The notes below the pieces were generated by a model. It did not search any database. It saw only the letters and a list, made by a program, of their open reading frames with translations, and was not told the origin of the DNA. DNA of 64,000 nucleotides from CAVVSD01 sp963757125 (GTDB taxonomy: Bacteria > Actinomycetota > Thermoleophilia > Solirubrobacterales > Solirubrobacteraceae). The number at the start of each line of letters is the position of its first letter. The stretch's first letter is position 1. Shown here piece by piece: positions 1 through 8,396 of the stretch. Location of the stretch: NCBI GenBank assembly GCA_963757125.1, contig CAVWQP010000009.1, forward strand, positions 124,001-188,000, read 5' to 3'. Made by a program: the position numbers and the translations under genes.

Positions 1-1
1 G

Positions 2-136
2 ACCGTCGAGCTGACCGGCCCGGCCTGCTCGGCGGGCCAGCCGGTGCAGCTGACGATCGACGACGGCAACGCGGTCGACGAGTCCTCGGAGGCCGGCTCG
101 GTCGTCGGCCCGGCCTGTCCGTCCAGCCGCGACTGA
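2..136 (+). CDS. C-terminal end of a probable extracellular protein (partial)
   Basis: Only the last 44 codons are inside the window; the gene enters from the left and stops at TGA 134-136. The tail holds two cysteines about 30 residues apart and the stretch DDGNAVDESSE, which resembles the closing strand of CARDB-type adhesion domains (pattern DxxNxVxESxE). That resemblance is by eye. The acidic, Ser/Gly-rich composition with paired cysteines fits a secreted protein. It lies 32 bases upstream of rpmE and is probably a separate transcript. No function can be given. Confidence 0.5.
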   Translation, partial: TVELTGPACSAGQPVQLTIDDGNAVDESSEAGSVVGPACPSSRD

Positions 137-153
137 GGCTCACACGACACAGC

Positions 154-159
154 TAGACT
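154..159 (+). promoter_or_regulatory. -10 hexamer for leaderless rpmE transcript
   Basis: TAGACT lies 9 bases before the rpmE ATG at 169. It is one of a series of TANNNT boxes at 6-9 bases from starts in this window. No convincing -35 box is seen. Confidence 0.45.
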
Positions 160-168
160 GGATGGACC

Positions 169-381
169 ATGAAGACCGGCATCCATCCCGAGTACGTCGT
201 GTCCCACGTGCGCTGTACGTGTGGCAACGAGTTCACGACGCGCTCGACCCAGCCCGAGATCCACGTCGAGATCTGCTCGAACTGCCATCCGTTCTACACA
301 GGCAAGCAGCGGATCGTCGATACGGGTGGCCGCGTCGAGCGCTTCAAGCGGCGCGCAGCCAAGCGCCAGCCCGGCACCTAG
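169..381 (+). CDS. rpmE: 50S ribosomal protein L31
   Basis: A 70-residue zinc-type L31, component of the large ribosomal subunit. The four zinc ligands are all present as C16-x-C18 and C36-x-x-C39, so this is the Zn-containing 'C+' form rather than the zinc-free paralogue. The length is normal and the C-terminus is the usual basic tail. The start at 169 gives the canonical MKTGIHP N-terminus. It begins the translation-factor cluster rpmE–DUF1385–prfA–prmC–sua5, an arrangement also common in Firmicutes and other actinobacteria. Confidence 0.97.
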   Translation: MKTGIHPEYVVSHVRCTCGNEFTTRSTQPEIHVEICSNCHPFYTGKQRIVDTGGRVERFKRRAAKRQPGT

Positions 382-393
382 CCGACAGGTCGG

Positions 394-1392
394 ATGGGCG
401 AGCGGGCGGAGGCGGCGCTCGTCGCGCAGCGCGATGCACCCATCGGGGGCCAGGCGGTCCTCGAGGGAGTGATGATGCGCGGCGTGTCGACGTGGGCCGT
501 CGCCGTCCGCAAGCCCAGTCCTGAGCAGGTCGCCTCCGGCCGCAACCTCGAGCCGGGGGAGGCCGCCACGGGCGAGATCGAGATCACGAGCTTCCCGCTC
601 GTCTCGGTCCTGCGCCGCCACCGGCTGCTGCGGCTGCCGGTCCTGCGCGGCGTCGTCGCGCTCGTGGAGTCGCTGCGCATCGGCTACGAGGCCCTCGCGC
701 TGTCCGCGAACGCCCAGCTGGGCGAGGACGACAAGGAGATCGCCGGCGGCGCCTGGTGGGGCACGGTCGGACTGTCGATCGCGTTCGCGATCGGCCTCTT
801 CTTCCTCATCCCGGTCGGCATCACGAGCCTCTTCAAGGATGCGCTGCCGAACTCGATCGTCTTCGTCGTCGTCGAGAAGCTGATCCGGATCGCGATCTTC
901 CTCGGCTACCTCTGGCTCATCTCGCGGATGCACGCGCTGCGCCGCGTCTTCGAGTACCACGGCGCGGAGCACAAGACGATCTCCTGCTACGAGGCGGGGC
1001 TCGACCTCACGCCGGAGAACGCGCAGCGCTTCTCGCGGCTGCACCCCCGCTGCGGGACGAGCTTCCTGCTCATCGTGATGCTCGTCGCCATCGTGGTCTT
1101 CGCGCCGCTCGGCACGCCCGCGTGGTACTGGCTGTTCCTCTCGCGGATCGTCGGGATCCCGATCGTCGCCGGCCTCGCGTTCGAGATCATCAAGTTCTTC
1201 GGCCGCCACCGCAGCCACCGCTGGGCGCAGGTGCTCATGTGGCCGGGCATGCAGCTGCAGCTCCTGACGACGCGCGAGCCGGACGCGACCCAGCTCGCCG
1301 TCGCGATCGCCGCGCTTCAGGCGGTGCTCGACGTCGAGCGGCCCGAGGACGCGACCGAGGAGGAGCGCATCGGCATGGAGGTCGTCGCGTAG
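394..1392 (+). CDS. DUF1385 (YqhQ-like) membrane protein
   Basis: A 332-residue member of the DUF1385/YqhQ family, often described as a putative metal-dependent membrane enzyme but with no established reaction. Family hallmarks are visible: GGQAVLEGVMMRG near residues 18-30, the YHGAEHKTI…CYE block near 190, and HPRCGTSF near 215, whose His, Glu and Cys residues could bind metal. Four hydrophobic segments (about 120-145, 150-175, 220-245 and 250-270) mark it as integral membrane. It starts 12 bases after rpmE and precedes prfA, as is common for this family. Its last 76 bases overlap, antisense, the 3' end of the neighbouring flavoprotein gene. Confidence 0.9.
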   Translation: MGERAEAALVAQRDAPIGGQAVLEGVMMRGVSTWAVAVRKPSPEQVASGRNLEPGEAATGEIEITSFPLVSVLRRHRLLRLPVLRGVVALVESLRIGYEALALSANAQLGEDDKEIAGGAWWGTVGLSIAFAIGLFFLIPVGITSLFKDALPNSIVFVVVEKLIRIAIFLGYLWLISRMHALRRVFEYHGAEHKTISCYEAGLDLTPENAQRFSRLHPRCGTSFLLIVMLVAIVVFAPLGTPAWYWLFLSRIVGIPIVAGLAFEIIKFFGRHRSHRWAQVLMWPGMQLQLLTTREPDATQLAVAIAALQAVLDVERPEDATEEERIGMEVVA

Positions 1393-2954
1393 TCACCCGA
1401 GCGGGGCCAGATGCCCTGCTTGCCGGGCGAGAGGATCCCGTTGGGATCGAGCGCGTCCTTGATCGTCTCGTTCAGCCGGCGCTGCGAGCCGCCGTGGAAG
1501 TCGTACTGCTCGGCCACGAGGTCCATGAACTCGAGGTGCGTCCGGTACTCGCCGTAGCCGGAGGCGGCGCCCTCGCGGACGAGCACCTCGAACAGCCCCC
1601 GCGCGCGATCGGTCTGCTCGGCGTCGGTCGGGTCGAACAGGATCATGAAGATGTGGTTCAGGAAGCGCGTCCCGCAGGTCAGCCCCGCGCTGTAGTCGAA
1701 CCCGTGCTCCAGCGCCCGTGACCGGACCATCTGCACCTGGCGGACGGCGTCCTCGCCCCGCAGCGGCGACAGCGGCGAGAACCCGACGTGCCCGGTCTCG
1801 CCCTCCAGCCAGTCGAGGATCGCGTAGGACATCATGCTCGGGATGCCGGCCTGCGGCCGGTCCACCGGCTCGATCTCGGCCTCGGTGACGTCCCCGGCGT
1901 AGCGGCGGCTCGTGACCCGCGCGCCCGGGATGCGGCCGAACGCGTCCTGCACCATGCGGTAGCGCGCCTCGACGACGGCATCGGGGCCGAAGAGCCCGAA
2001 GCGCAGGTTCCACCAGCCGATGCCGAGCTCGTCGACCATCGCCTGGATGGTCGAGCGCGACAACGGGGCGGGGTCGTCGGACCACCGCGAGCGCTGGGTC
2101 GTGCCCTGTGCGACCCGGACCGCGTTCGCCGCGCGGGCGCTGCCGGTGATCGTCTCGCCCACCTTCAGGGGGCGCAGGGTCTCGATCATCGCGACGAAGT
2201 CCTCGTCGCGCGCGAACGTGACCTCGCAGGCGCGGAAGGACTCCGGCTCCGGCATGAGCCAGAGGCCCATCTTCGTGACGACGCCGTAGTTGGACTGCAG
2301 GAACAGCCCGTCGAGCGACGGCCCGTACCCGCCCTTGTAGACGTGCCACGCGCGGCCGTCGCCGATCGACCCCATGCCAGTCCGGACGAGGTCGCCGTCC
2401 GCCATCACGACCTCCAGCCCGCAGATGGCGGCCGAGTGCTCGCCGTAGGGCGCCTGGCCGAAGCCGCGCTCGAGCGCGTTGCCGACGACGCTGCCCCATC
2501 CGAGGCCGGGCGCGGACATCCACAGCCGGTGGCCGTTGGAACGCAGGTGCTCGTAGAGGTCGAAGAACGAGACACCGGGCTCGATCAGCGCGTAGCCGAG
2601 CTCCTCGTCCACCTCGAGCACGCGGTTCAGCCGGCTGAGCTCCAGGACGACGGAGCCGCGGACGCGCGGGGCGGTGCCGCCGTAGCCGAGGTTGCGCCCG
2701 CGCGAGACGGTCCACAGCGGGAGCCGATGGGCGTTGGCGATCCGCAGGACGGCCTGGATCTCCTCCACCGAACCGGGCCGGACCACCGCCGAGGGAGCGA
2801 ACCGCAGCGGGTCGCCGAGGGCGAACGGATCGAGGTGCTCGGGCGACGGCTCGTCGGGCGCGTCGACCCACGCGTCCCCGAGCTCGCGGGCGAGCTCGGC
2901 CAGCACCGATCGGAGGCTCGCCTCGGAGAAGCCGGGCGGCAGCACGTGGGGCAT
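1317..2954 (-). CDS. FAD-linked oxidase of the VAO / p-cresol methylhydroxylase family
   Basis: A 545-residue flavoprotein of the vanillyl-alcohol oxidase/PCMH superfamily. The PCMH-type FAD-binding half is clear: SRGRNLGYGGTAPR (about 88-100), then APGLGWGSVVGNALERG and PYGEH further on. The C-terminal substrate domain ends in the family signature LDPNGILSPGKQGIWP. Relatives oxidise 4-alkylphenols such as p-cresol, vanillyl alcohol or eugenol. No cytochrome subunit gene is next to it, so an oxidase or an unlinked partner is possible. After the signature there are 27 atypical residues encoded antisense to DUF1385, an unusual tail. TACGAT 7 bases before the ATG suggests a leaderless transcript divergent from prfA. 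Confidence 0.88.
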   Translation of the reverse strand: MPHVLPPGFSEASLRSVLAELARELGDAWVDAPDEPSPEHLDPFALGDPLRFAPSAVVRPGSVEEIQAVLRIANAHRLPLWTVSRGRNLGYGGTAPRVRGSVVLELSRLNRVLEVDEELGYALIEPGVSFFDLYEHLRSNGHRLWMSAPGLGWGSVVGNALERGFGQAPYGEHSAAICGLEVVMADGDLVRTGMGSIGDGRAWHVYKGGYGPSLDGLFLQSNYGVVTKMGLWLMPEPESFRACEVTFARDEDFVAMIETLRPLKVGETITGSARAANAVRVAQGTTQRSRWSDDPAPLSRSTIQAMVDELGIGWWNLRFGLFGPDAVVEARYRMVQDAFGRIPGARVTSRRYAGDVTEAEIEPVDRPQAGIPSMMSYAILDWLEGETGHVGFSPLSPLRGEDAVRQVQMVRSRALEHGFDYSAGLTCGTRFLNHIFMILFDPTDAEQTDRARGLFEVLVREGAASGYGEYRTHLEFMDLVAEQYDFHGGSQRRLNETIKDALDPNGILSPGKQGIWPRSGDYATTSMPMRSSSVASSGRSTSSTA

Positions 2955-2961
2955 GTGCCGG

Positions 2962-2967
2962 ATCGTA
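2962..2967 (-). promoter_or_regulatory. -10 hexamer for the FAD oxidase gene
   Basis: On the minus strand TACGAT ends 7 bases before the ATG at 2954. With the prfA box at 2981-2986 it forms a back-to-back pair of leaderless promoters in a 41-base gap. Confidence 0.5.
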
Positions 2968-2980
2968 CGCCGGGCGGAGG

Positions 2981-2986
2981 TACCCT
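2981..2986 (+). promoter_or_regulatory. -10 hexamer for prfA
   Basis: TACCCT ends 9 bases before the prfA ATG at 2996. A partial GAGG also lies between the box and the ATG and could act as a close ribosome-binding site, so the transcript may be leaderless or carry a very short leader. Confidence 0.4.
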
Positions 2987-2995
2987 CGAGGGCGC

Positions 2996-4063
2996 ATGTC
3001 CGTCATCGAGCAGCTGGTCGACCAGATCGAGGCGCGGTTCGCCGACGCCGAGCGCGAGATGGGCGATCCGCAGGTCATCACCGACCGCGATCGCTACGCC
3101 GCAGCCGGTCGCGCGTACCGCCAGCTCGAGCCCGCCGCGAAGCTCGCCGAGGAGTGGCGCCGCGCGATCGACGACGAGGCGGGCGCGCGCGAGCTGCTCG
3201 AGGAGAGCGGCGACGACGCCGAGGTCCGCGACCTCCTCGCGAACGCCCGGGGCGACATCGATCGCCTCGAGGAGGAGATCCGCCTCGCGATGGTCGAGCG
3301 CGACCCCAACGACGACAAGGACGTCATCGTCGAGGTCCAGGGCGCCGCCGGCGGCGCGGAGGCCGACCTCTGGGCCGGCGACCTCTTCCGGCTGCTCACC
3401 CGCTACGCCGACCGCCGCGGCTTCAAGACCGAGGTGCTGGAGAGCACCGACGGCGACCACACCTTCGCGATCAAGGGCGACGGCGCCTACTCCGTCTTCA
3501 AGTGGGAGGGCGGGACGCACCGCGTCCAGCGCGTGCCGGCGACCGAGTCCCAGGGCCGCATCCACACGTCGACGGCAACCGTCTCGGTGCTGCCGGAGGC
3601 CGAGGAGGTCGACGTCCAGGTGGATGGGAACGACCTCCAGATCGACGTCTACCGCTCGTCCGGTCCCGGCGGCCAGTCGGTGAACACGACCGACTCCGCG
3701 GTGCGCATCACCCACAAGCCGACCGGCCTCGTGGTCTCGATGCAGGACGAGAAGTCCCAGCTGCAGAACCGGGAGAAGGCCATGCGCGTGCTGCGCGCGC
3801 GGCTGTACGAGCAGGAGGTCGCCCGCCAGAAGGCCGAGCTCGCCGCCGACCGTCAGGCGCAGGTGGGCACGGGCGACCGCTCCGAGCGGATCCGGACCTA
3901 CAACTACGGCGAGCGCCGGGTGACCGACCACCGCATCGGGCTGACGCAGCACAACCTCGACGCCGTGCTCGCCGGCGAGCTCGACGAGTTCACCGCCGCG
4001 CTGCAGGCCGACGAGCGCCGAAGGGCACTCCAGGCCCAGGCCGAGGCGGACGCCGTCCGGTAA
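2996..4063 (+). CDS. prfA: Peptide chain release factor 1
   Basis: A 355-residue class I release factor that recognises UAA/UAG and triggers peptidyl-tRNA hydrolysis. The universal GGQ motif is at 225-227 (SSGPGGQSVNTTDS), and the decoding-domain tripeptide PAT at 181-183 identifies it as RF1 rather than RF2 (which has SPF). The N-terminal coiled-coil domain and full length are normal. The Gln of GGQ is the methylation target of PrmC, which is encoded two bases downstream and is frameshifted here. The start at 2996 gives the usual MSVIEQL-like N-terminus. Confidence 0.97.
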   Translation: MSVIEQLVDQIEARFADAEREMGDPQVITDRDRYAAAGRAYRQLEPAAKLAEEWRRAIDDEAGARELLEESGDDAEVRDLLANARGDIDRLEEEIRLAMVERDPNDDKDVIVEVQGAAGGAEADLWAGDLFRLLTRYADRRGFKTEVLESTDGDHTFAIKGDGAYSVFKWEGGTHRVQRVPATESQGRIHTSTATVSVLPEAEEVDVQVDGNDLQIDVYRSSGPGGQSVNTTDSAVRITHKPTGLVVSMQDEKSQLQNREKAMRVLRARLYEQEVARQKAELAADRQAQVGTGDRSERIRTYNYGERRVTDHRIGLTQHNLDAVLAGELDEFTAALQADERRRALQAQAEADAVR

Positions 4064-4065
4064 CG

Positions 4066-4885
4066 ATGGCTGGGGTGCCGGTGCGCGACGCCCTCGACTC
4101 GGCGGTCGTGGCCATCTCCGCGTCCGGGTCGCCGACCGCGCGCCTCGACGCGGAGCTGCTGCTCGCCGCCGCGCTGGGCGTCGACCGCACGGCGCTGTGG
4201 ACGACCGACGCCGCCGTCGCCGGCCCCGCGGTGCGCACGTTCCGCGACCTCGTCCAGCGGCGCGCGGTCGGACACGAGCCGGTCGCCTACCTGCTGGGGA
4301 CGAAGGGCTTCCGCTGGATCGACCTCGCGGTCGACCCCCGCGTCCTGATCCCCCGCCCGGAGACCGAGCTTCTCGTGGAGGTCGGCCTCGAGCTGCCCGA
4401 GGGCGCCCGCGTCGTCGACGTCGGGACCGGCTCGGGGGCGATCGCGCCTCGCGCTCAAGCACGAGCGCCCCGACCTCGACGTGCTCGCGACCGACGTCTC
4501 CGGTGACGCGCTGGCGGTCGCGCAGGCCAACGCCCAGCGCCTCGGCCTCGACGTGGCGTTCGCCCGCGGCGACCTGCTCGCCGCCGTCGAGGGGGAGGTC
4601 GACGCCGTCCTCTCCAACCCGCCCTACGTCGCCGACGGCGCGCGCCTGGCGCCCGACATCGCCCGCCACGAGCCGCCCGGCGCGCTGTTCGCCGGCACGG
4701 ACGGCCTCGACGTCGTCCGCCGTCTCGTGCCCGAGGCCGCTGCCCGCGCGCCGTTCGTCGCGCTCGAGATCGGCCAGGGGCAGGCCGACGAGGTCGCCGA
4801 GCTCATGCGTGCGGCGGGCCTGCCGACCGTCGAGCGGCGGCGCGATCTCGCCGGCATCGAGCGCGTGATCGTGGGACGCCGATGA
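4066..4885 (+). pseudogene. prmC: Release factor glutamine methyltransferase, interrupted by a one-base frameshift
   Basis: This encodes the SAM-dependent enzyme that methylates the GGQ glutamine of release factors. The first frame runs from ATG 4066 through the N-terminal helical domain (RPETELLVE motif included) into SAM motif I (DVGTGSGAIA). The second frame then continues intact with ATDVSGDALAVA, the catalytic NPPY motif (SNPPYVADG) and the end at 4885. One surplus C at 4447/4448 explains everything: dropping it restores GSGAIALALKHERPD. Without correction the product ends at 4506 inside the cofactor site. Since prmC is rarely dispensable and nothing else is damaged, a sequencing error is more likely than real loss. 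It overlaps sua5 by four bases (ATGA). Confidence 0.88.
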
Positions 4886-5496
4886 TCGAGCCGCGCGAGG
4901 CCGAGACGTTCGAGCGCTGCATGGCCGTCGGCGGTGTCGCGGTGTTCCCGGCCGACACGGTGTACGGCCTCGCCTGCGACCCCGGCTCGGCGGACGCCGT
5001 CGCGCGCCTCTACGCCCTGAAGCGCCGGTTGCCCGACAAGCCCGCCGCCGTCATGTTCTTCTCCGTCGACCTCGCGCTCGCCGCGCTCCCCGAGCTCGGC
5101 CGCCGCACCCGCGTCGCCCTCGACGCGCTGCTCCCCGGCGGCGTGACCCTCCTGCTGCCCAACCCGGCCAGGCGCTTCGCGCTGGCGTGCGGGCCCGATC
5201 CCGAGACGCTCGGTCTGCGCGTGCCCCTGCTGCCGCCACCCGCGGCGGCGCTCGGCGCCGTGCGCTGGCCGGTGCTGCAGTCCAGCGCGAACCGGGCGGG
5301 CGGCCCGGACGCCCGGCGGCTGGAGGACGTGCCCGAGCCGATCCGCGAGGGCGCCGACATGCTGCTCGACGGCGGCGAGCTGCCGGGGACGCCGTCGACG
5401 GTCATCGATCTGCGCGCCTACGAGGCCGACGGCGCTTGGCGCATCGTGCGCCAAGGGGCGATGGATGCCGACGAGGTCGCGGCCGCGCTCCGATAG
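4882..5496 (+). CDS. Threonylcarbamoyl-AMP synthase (Sua5/YrdC/TsaC family)
   Basis: A 204-residue YrdC-domain protein. It makes L-threonylcarbamoyl-AMP from threonine, bicarbonate and ATP, the first step of t6A37 modification of ANN-decoding tRNAs. Motifs seen are FPADTVYGLACDP near the N-terminus, ALKRR…DKP (the KRxxxxKP nucleotide-binding element), and SSANRAGGPD, all typical. It lacks the extra C-terminal Sua5 domain, so it is the short TsaC/YwlC form. It overlaps prmC by ATGA and is therefore translationally coupled. Its TAG stop forms part of the putative glyA -10 box. Confidence 0.93.
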   Translation: MIEPREAETFERCMAVGGVAVFPADTVYGLACDPGSADAVARLYALKRRLPDKPAAVMFFSVDLALAALPELGRRTRVALDALLPGGVTLLLPNPARRFALACGPDPETLGLRVPLLPPPAAALGAVRWPVLQSSANRAGGPDARRLEDVPEPIREGADMLLDGGELPGTPSTVIDLRAYEADGAWRIVRQGAMDADEVAAALR

Positions 5497-5499
5497 CCT
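5494..5499 (+). promoter_or_regulatory. -10 hexamer for glyA, built on the sua5 stop codon
   Basis: TAGCCT ends 8 bases before the glyA ATG at 5508; its first three bases are the sua5 stop codon. Confidence 0.4.
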
Positions 5500-5507
5500 C
5501 GCGGGCC

Positions 5508-6797
5508 ATGTCCGACCTCCCTTCCGACTACTTCAACCGCCCGCTCGCCGACGTCGATCCGGAGGTCGCGGATGCCGTGCGCCTCGAGCTCGAGCGCCAG
5601 CAGCGCACGCTGGAGATGATCGCCTCGGAGAACTTCGTGCCCCAGGCCGTCCTGGAGGCGCAGGGCTCCGTGCTCACCAACAAGTACGCCGAGGGATACC
5701 CGGGCAAGCGCTACTACGGCGGTTGCGAGCACGTCGACGTCGTCGAGCAGCTCGCGATCGACCGCGCGAAGGAGCTGTTCGGCGCCGAGCACGCCAACGT
5801 CCAGCCGCACGCGGGCGCGCAGGCGAACGCCGCCGCGTTCCACGCGCTCATGCAGCCGGGGGACACGCTCATGGGCCTCGCGCTGCCCCACGGCGGGCAC
5901 CTCACGCACGGCATGAAGATCAACTTCTCCGGGCGGCTCTACGACATCGCGGCCTACGAGGTCGACCGCGAGACGAGCGTCATCGACATGGACGTCGTCG
6001 CGGCCATGGCCGAGGAGCGCCGCCCGAAGGTGCTGCTCGCCGGGTGGTCGGCGTACCCGCGCCAGCTCGACTTCCCCCGCTTCCGCGAGATCGCCGACAG
6101 CGTCGGCGCGCTCCTCGTCGTCGACATGGCCCACTTCGCCGGCCTCGTCGCCGCCGGCCTGCACCCCAGCCCGGTGCCCTACGCCGACGTCGTCACGACG
6201 ACGGTCCACAAGACGCTGGGCGGCGCCCGCGGCGGCCTCATCCTCTGCCGCGAGGAGTACGCGAAGAAGATCAACTCCGCGGTCTTCCCCGGTCAGCAGG
6301 GCGGCCCGCTCGAGCACATCATCGCGGCGAAGGCGGTCGCGCTGCGCATCGCGATGAGCGAGGCCTTCCGCGAGCGCCAGGCGCGCACGATCGCCGGGGC
6401 ACAGGCCGTCGCGGCCGAGCTGCTGGGGGCCGGGCACGGCGTGAACGTCCTGACCGGCGGCACCGACGTCCACCTCGCGCTCGTTGACCTCCGCGAGAGC
6501 GAGATCGACGGCCAGGAGGCCGAGGACCGCCTGCACGACATCGGCATCACGGTCAACCGCAACGCCGTCCCGTTCGACCCGCGCCCGCCGATGGTCACGA
6601 GCGGTCTGCGCGTCGGCGCCAGCGCGCTCGCCACGCGGGGCCTGCAGGCCGAGGACTTCACCGAGGTCGGCCAGGTCATGGCGACCGCGCTGACCCCCGC
6701 CTACGGGGATCGCCGCGGAGAGCTGGCCGAGCGCGTGTCCGCGGTCGCCGACCGCTACCCGCTCTACGAGCACCTCGCGGCGACCACCGTCGCCTAG
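5508..6797 (+). CDS. glyA: Serine hydroxymethyltransferase
   Basis: A 429-residue PLP enzyme that interconverts serine and glycine with tetrahydrofolate and supplies one-carbon units. The PLP lysine is K235 within VTTTVHKTLGGARGG. Other family blocks are the N-terminal MIASENFVP, TNKYAEGYPGKRYYGG, and VVDMAHFAGLVAAG. Length and termini match cytosolic bacterial SHMT. ATG 5508 is chosen because it gives the conserved N-terminus and follows a TANNNT box by 8 bases; an upstream in-frame extension would run through sua5. It can be read as the last gene of the translation cluster but probably has its own promoter. Confidence 0.97.
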   Translation: MSDLPSDYFNRPLADVDPEVADAVRLELERQQRTLEMIASENFVPQAVLEAQGSVLTNKYAEGYPGKRYYGGCEHVDVVEQLAIDRAKELFGAEHANVQPHAGAQANAAAFHALMQPGDTLMGLALPHGGHLTHGMKINFSGRLYDIAAYEVDRETSVIDMDVVAAMAEERRPKVLLAGWSAYPRQLDFPRFREIADSVGALLVVDMAHFAGLVAAGLHPSPVPYADVVTTTVHKTLGGARGGLILCREEYAKKINSAVFPGQQGGPLEHIIAAKAVALRIAMSEAFRERQARTIAGAQAVAAELLGAGHGVNVLTGGTDVHLALVDLRESEIDGQEAEDRLHDIGITVNRNAVPFDPRPPMVTSGLRVGASALATRGLQAEDFTEVGQVMATALTPAYGDRRGELAERVSAVADRYPLYEHLAATTVA

Positions 6798-6805
6798 TGC
6801 AGACA

Positions 6806-7666
6806 CTAGAGCAGCACCGGCGCCAGCCGCCGCCACGTCTCGCGCGGCAGCGGCTGGCCCATCGGCCCCACCACCTGGATGCAGACGTGGTCGGCGCCCG
6901 CGTCGAGGTGCTCCTCGACGCGCGCCCTGATCGCCTCCTCGTCGCCGACCGCGACGACGGCGTCGACCAGGCGGTCGCTCCCGCCGTCGCGCAGGTCGTC
7001 CTCGCCGAAGCCGAGGCGGCGGATGCTGTTCGCGTAGTTCGGCAGCTCGAGGTAGTCGGCGACGTGCTCGCGGGCGCGGTCGCGGCCCCGCGCGGCGTCG
7101 GCGTCCAGCACGACGCCGAGCTCGGGGGCCAGCACGGCGTCCGGGCCGAGGGCCTCGCGCGCGGCGCGGGTGTGCTCGACGGTCACGAGGTACGGGTGCG
7201 CGCCGGCGGCGCGGTCCCCGGAGAGCGCGACCATCTTCGGGCCCAGCGCGGCGAGCAGCCGCGTGCCGTCCGGCACCGGCGGGGAGGCCGCGTCGAGCGC
7301 GTCGAGGTACTCGCGCATCGCCGAGTACGGCTTCGCGTAGCGGTCGACCAGCGCCGCGTGGCTCGCGCCGAGGCCCAGGACGAAGCGCCCGGACTCCCAC
7401 CGCCGGTTCGTCTCGCGGGCGACCTCCTCGGGGTCCTGCATCCAGATGTTGAGGATGCCGGTCGCGATCGTCGCCGACCGCGTCGCGTCGAGCAGGACGT
7501 CGACCGCGCCGAAGATGTCGCCGCCGGCGTCCGGGATCCACAGCGCGCCCCAGCCGTGTTCGTCGAGCTCCGCAGCGGCGTCGGCGATCGCCGCCGGGTC
7601 GGGGTCGAAGCGCAGCTCGCGAGCCCAGATCCCGACGCGACCGAGGGTTGACCGGTTGATCAGCAT
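6806..7666 (-). CDS. LLM-class (F420-type) oxidoreductase
   Basis: A 286-residue bacterial-luciferase-like (LLM) flavin/F420 oxidoreductase. Visible family features include GVGIWARELRF-like first strand, the barrel segment TGILNIWMQDPEEVARE and LGLGASHAALVDRYAKPY. The C-terminal GADHVCIQVVGP motif fits the F420-dependent TIGR03620-like group. Use of F420 rather than FMN is inferred from that resemblance. The start at 7666 is preferred over 7678 because the latter lies only 8 bases from the divergent IclR gene and inside its promoter. The shared 20-base gap makes IclR control plausible. Substrate unknown. Confidence 0.82.
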   Translation of the reverse strand: MLINRSTLGRVGIWARELRFDPDPAAIADAAAELDEHGWGALWIPDAGGDIFGAVDVLLDATRSATIATGILNIWMQDPEEVARETNRRWESGRFVLGLGASHAALVDRYAKPYSAMREYLDALDAASPPVPDGTRLLAALGPKMVALSGDRAAGAHPYLVTVEHTRAAREALGPDAVLAPELGVVLDADAARGRDRAREHVADYLELPNYANSIRRLGFGEDDLRDGGSDRLVDAVVAVGDEEAIRARVEEHLDAGADHVCIQVVGPMGQPLPRETWRRLAPVLL

Positions 7667-7678
7667 GCGGGATAGCAT
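7648..7678 (+). promoter_or_regulatory. Promoter of the IclR gene, overlapping the divergent LLM gene start
   Basis: TTGACC (7648-7653), 19 bases of spacer, then TAGCAT (7673-7678), ending 8 bases before the IclR ATG at 7687. The start of the divergent LLM gene lies inside it, so the two promoters must compete. Confidence 0.5.
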
Positions 7679-7686
7679 CCTGCATC

Positions 7687-8376
7687 ATGAGCAGCGACGC
7701 CAAGCCGGCGCTCAACCAGTCGGTCGAGCGCGCGGCCCGTCTGCTCGGGCTCTTCACGAGCGAGGAGCCCGCCCTGTCGCTGCGCGAGATCGGAGAGCGC
7801 GCGGGGCTGACGCGCGCGACCGCGCACCGCTACGTCACCGCGCTGCGCCAGGCGGGGCTGCTGCGGGTCTCCGACGGCGCGTACGCGCTCGGGCCGCGCA
7901 TCGTCGAGCTGGCGAGCGTCGCCCTGGCCGGGCTCGGCGTCCAGCGGCTCGCCGGCCCGCACATGGACCGGCTCGCCGAGGCCACCGGCCAGACCGTGGT
8001 GCTCTCGGTGTGGGACGGCGACGCGCCGGTCGTGGTCCGCGCGACCGACCGTCCCGACAAGCTGGTCCGGATCGTCATCTCGCCCGGCGCACGCCTGAGG
8101 CGCGAGTCCGCGCAGGGCCGCGTGTTCCGGGCGTTCCTCGAGGAGGAGACGGGACCGGCGGCGACGCGGATCCGCGACGAGCGCGTCACGTACGCGGACA
8201 CGAACGAGGGCATCGCCGCGATCGCCGCGCCCGTGTTCCAGGCAGGGGAGATCGTCGCCGCGCTGGCCGTCGTCGGCACCCGCGTCTCCGTCCTGCGCAC
8301 CGAGAACGAGATCACGGCCGCGCTGAGCGCATCGGCCCGGGACCTGTCGGCACAGCTCGGCAGCACCGGGGCGTGA
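7687..8376 (+). CDS. IclR-family transcriptional regulator
   Basis: A 229-residue regulator with an N-terminal winged helix-turn-helix (about 12-65; LSLREIGERAGLTRATAHRYV is the recognition region) and a C-terminal GAF-like IclR effector domain. IclR proteins usually repress or activate adjacent catabolic operons in response to an aromatic or organic-acid ligand. It is divergent from the LLM oxidoreductase and co-directional with SDR, MBL, SMP-30 and MDR genes (7687-11772), which are its likely regulon. The effector cannot be predicted. Confidence 0.92.
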   Translation: MSSDAKPALNQSVERAARLLGLFTSEEPALSLREIGERAGLTRATAHRYVTALRQAGLLRVSDGAYALGPRIVELASVALAGLGVQRLAGPHMDRLAEATGQTVVLSVWDGDAPVVVRATDRPDKLVRIVISPGARLRRESAQGRVFRAFLEEETGPAATRIRDERVTYADTNEGIAAIAAPVFQAGEIVAALAVVGTRVSVLRTENEITAALSASARDLSAQLGSTGA

Positions 8377-8396
8377 GGACCGTCGAGGGGAGATCC

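Noticed and set aside
4440..4510. Programmed frameshifting in prmC
   Set aside because: No slippery heptamer, no stem-loop in place, and the same type of one-base break recurs in unrelated genes nearby; an indel is simpler.
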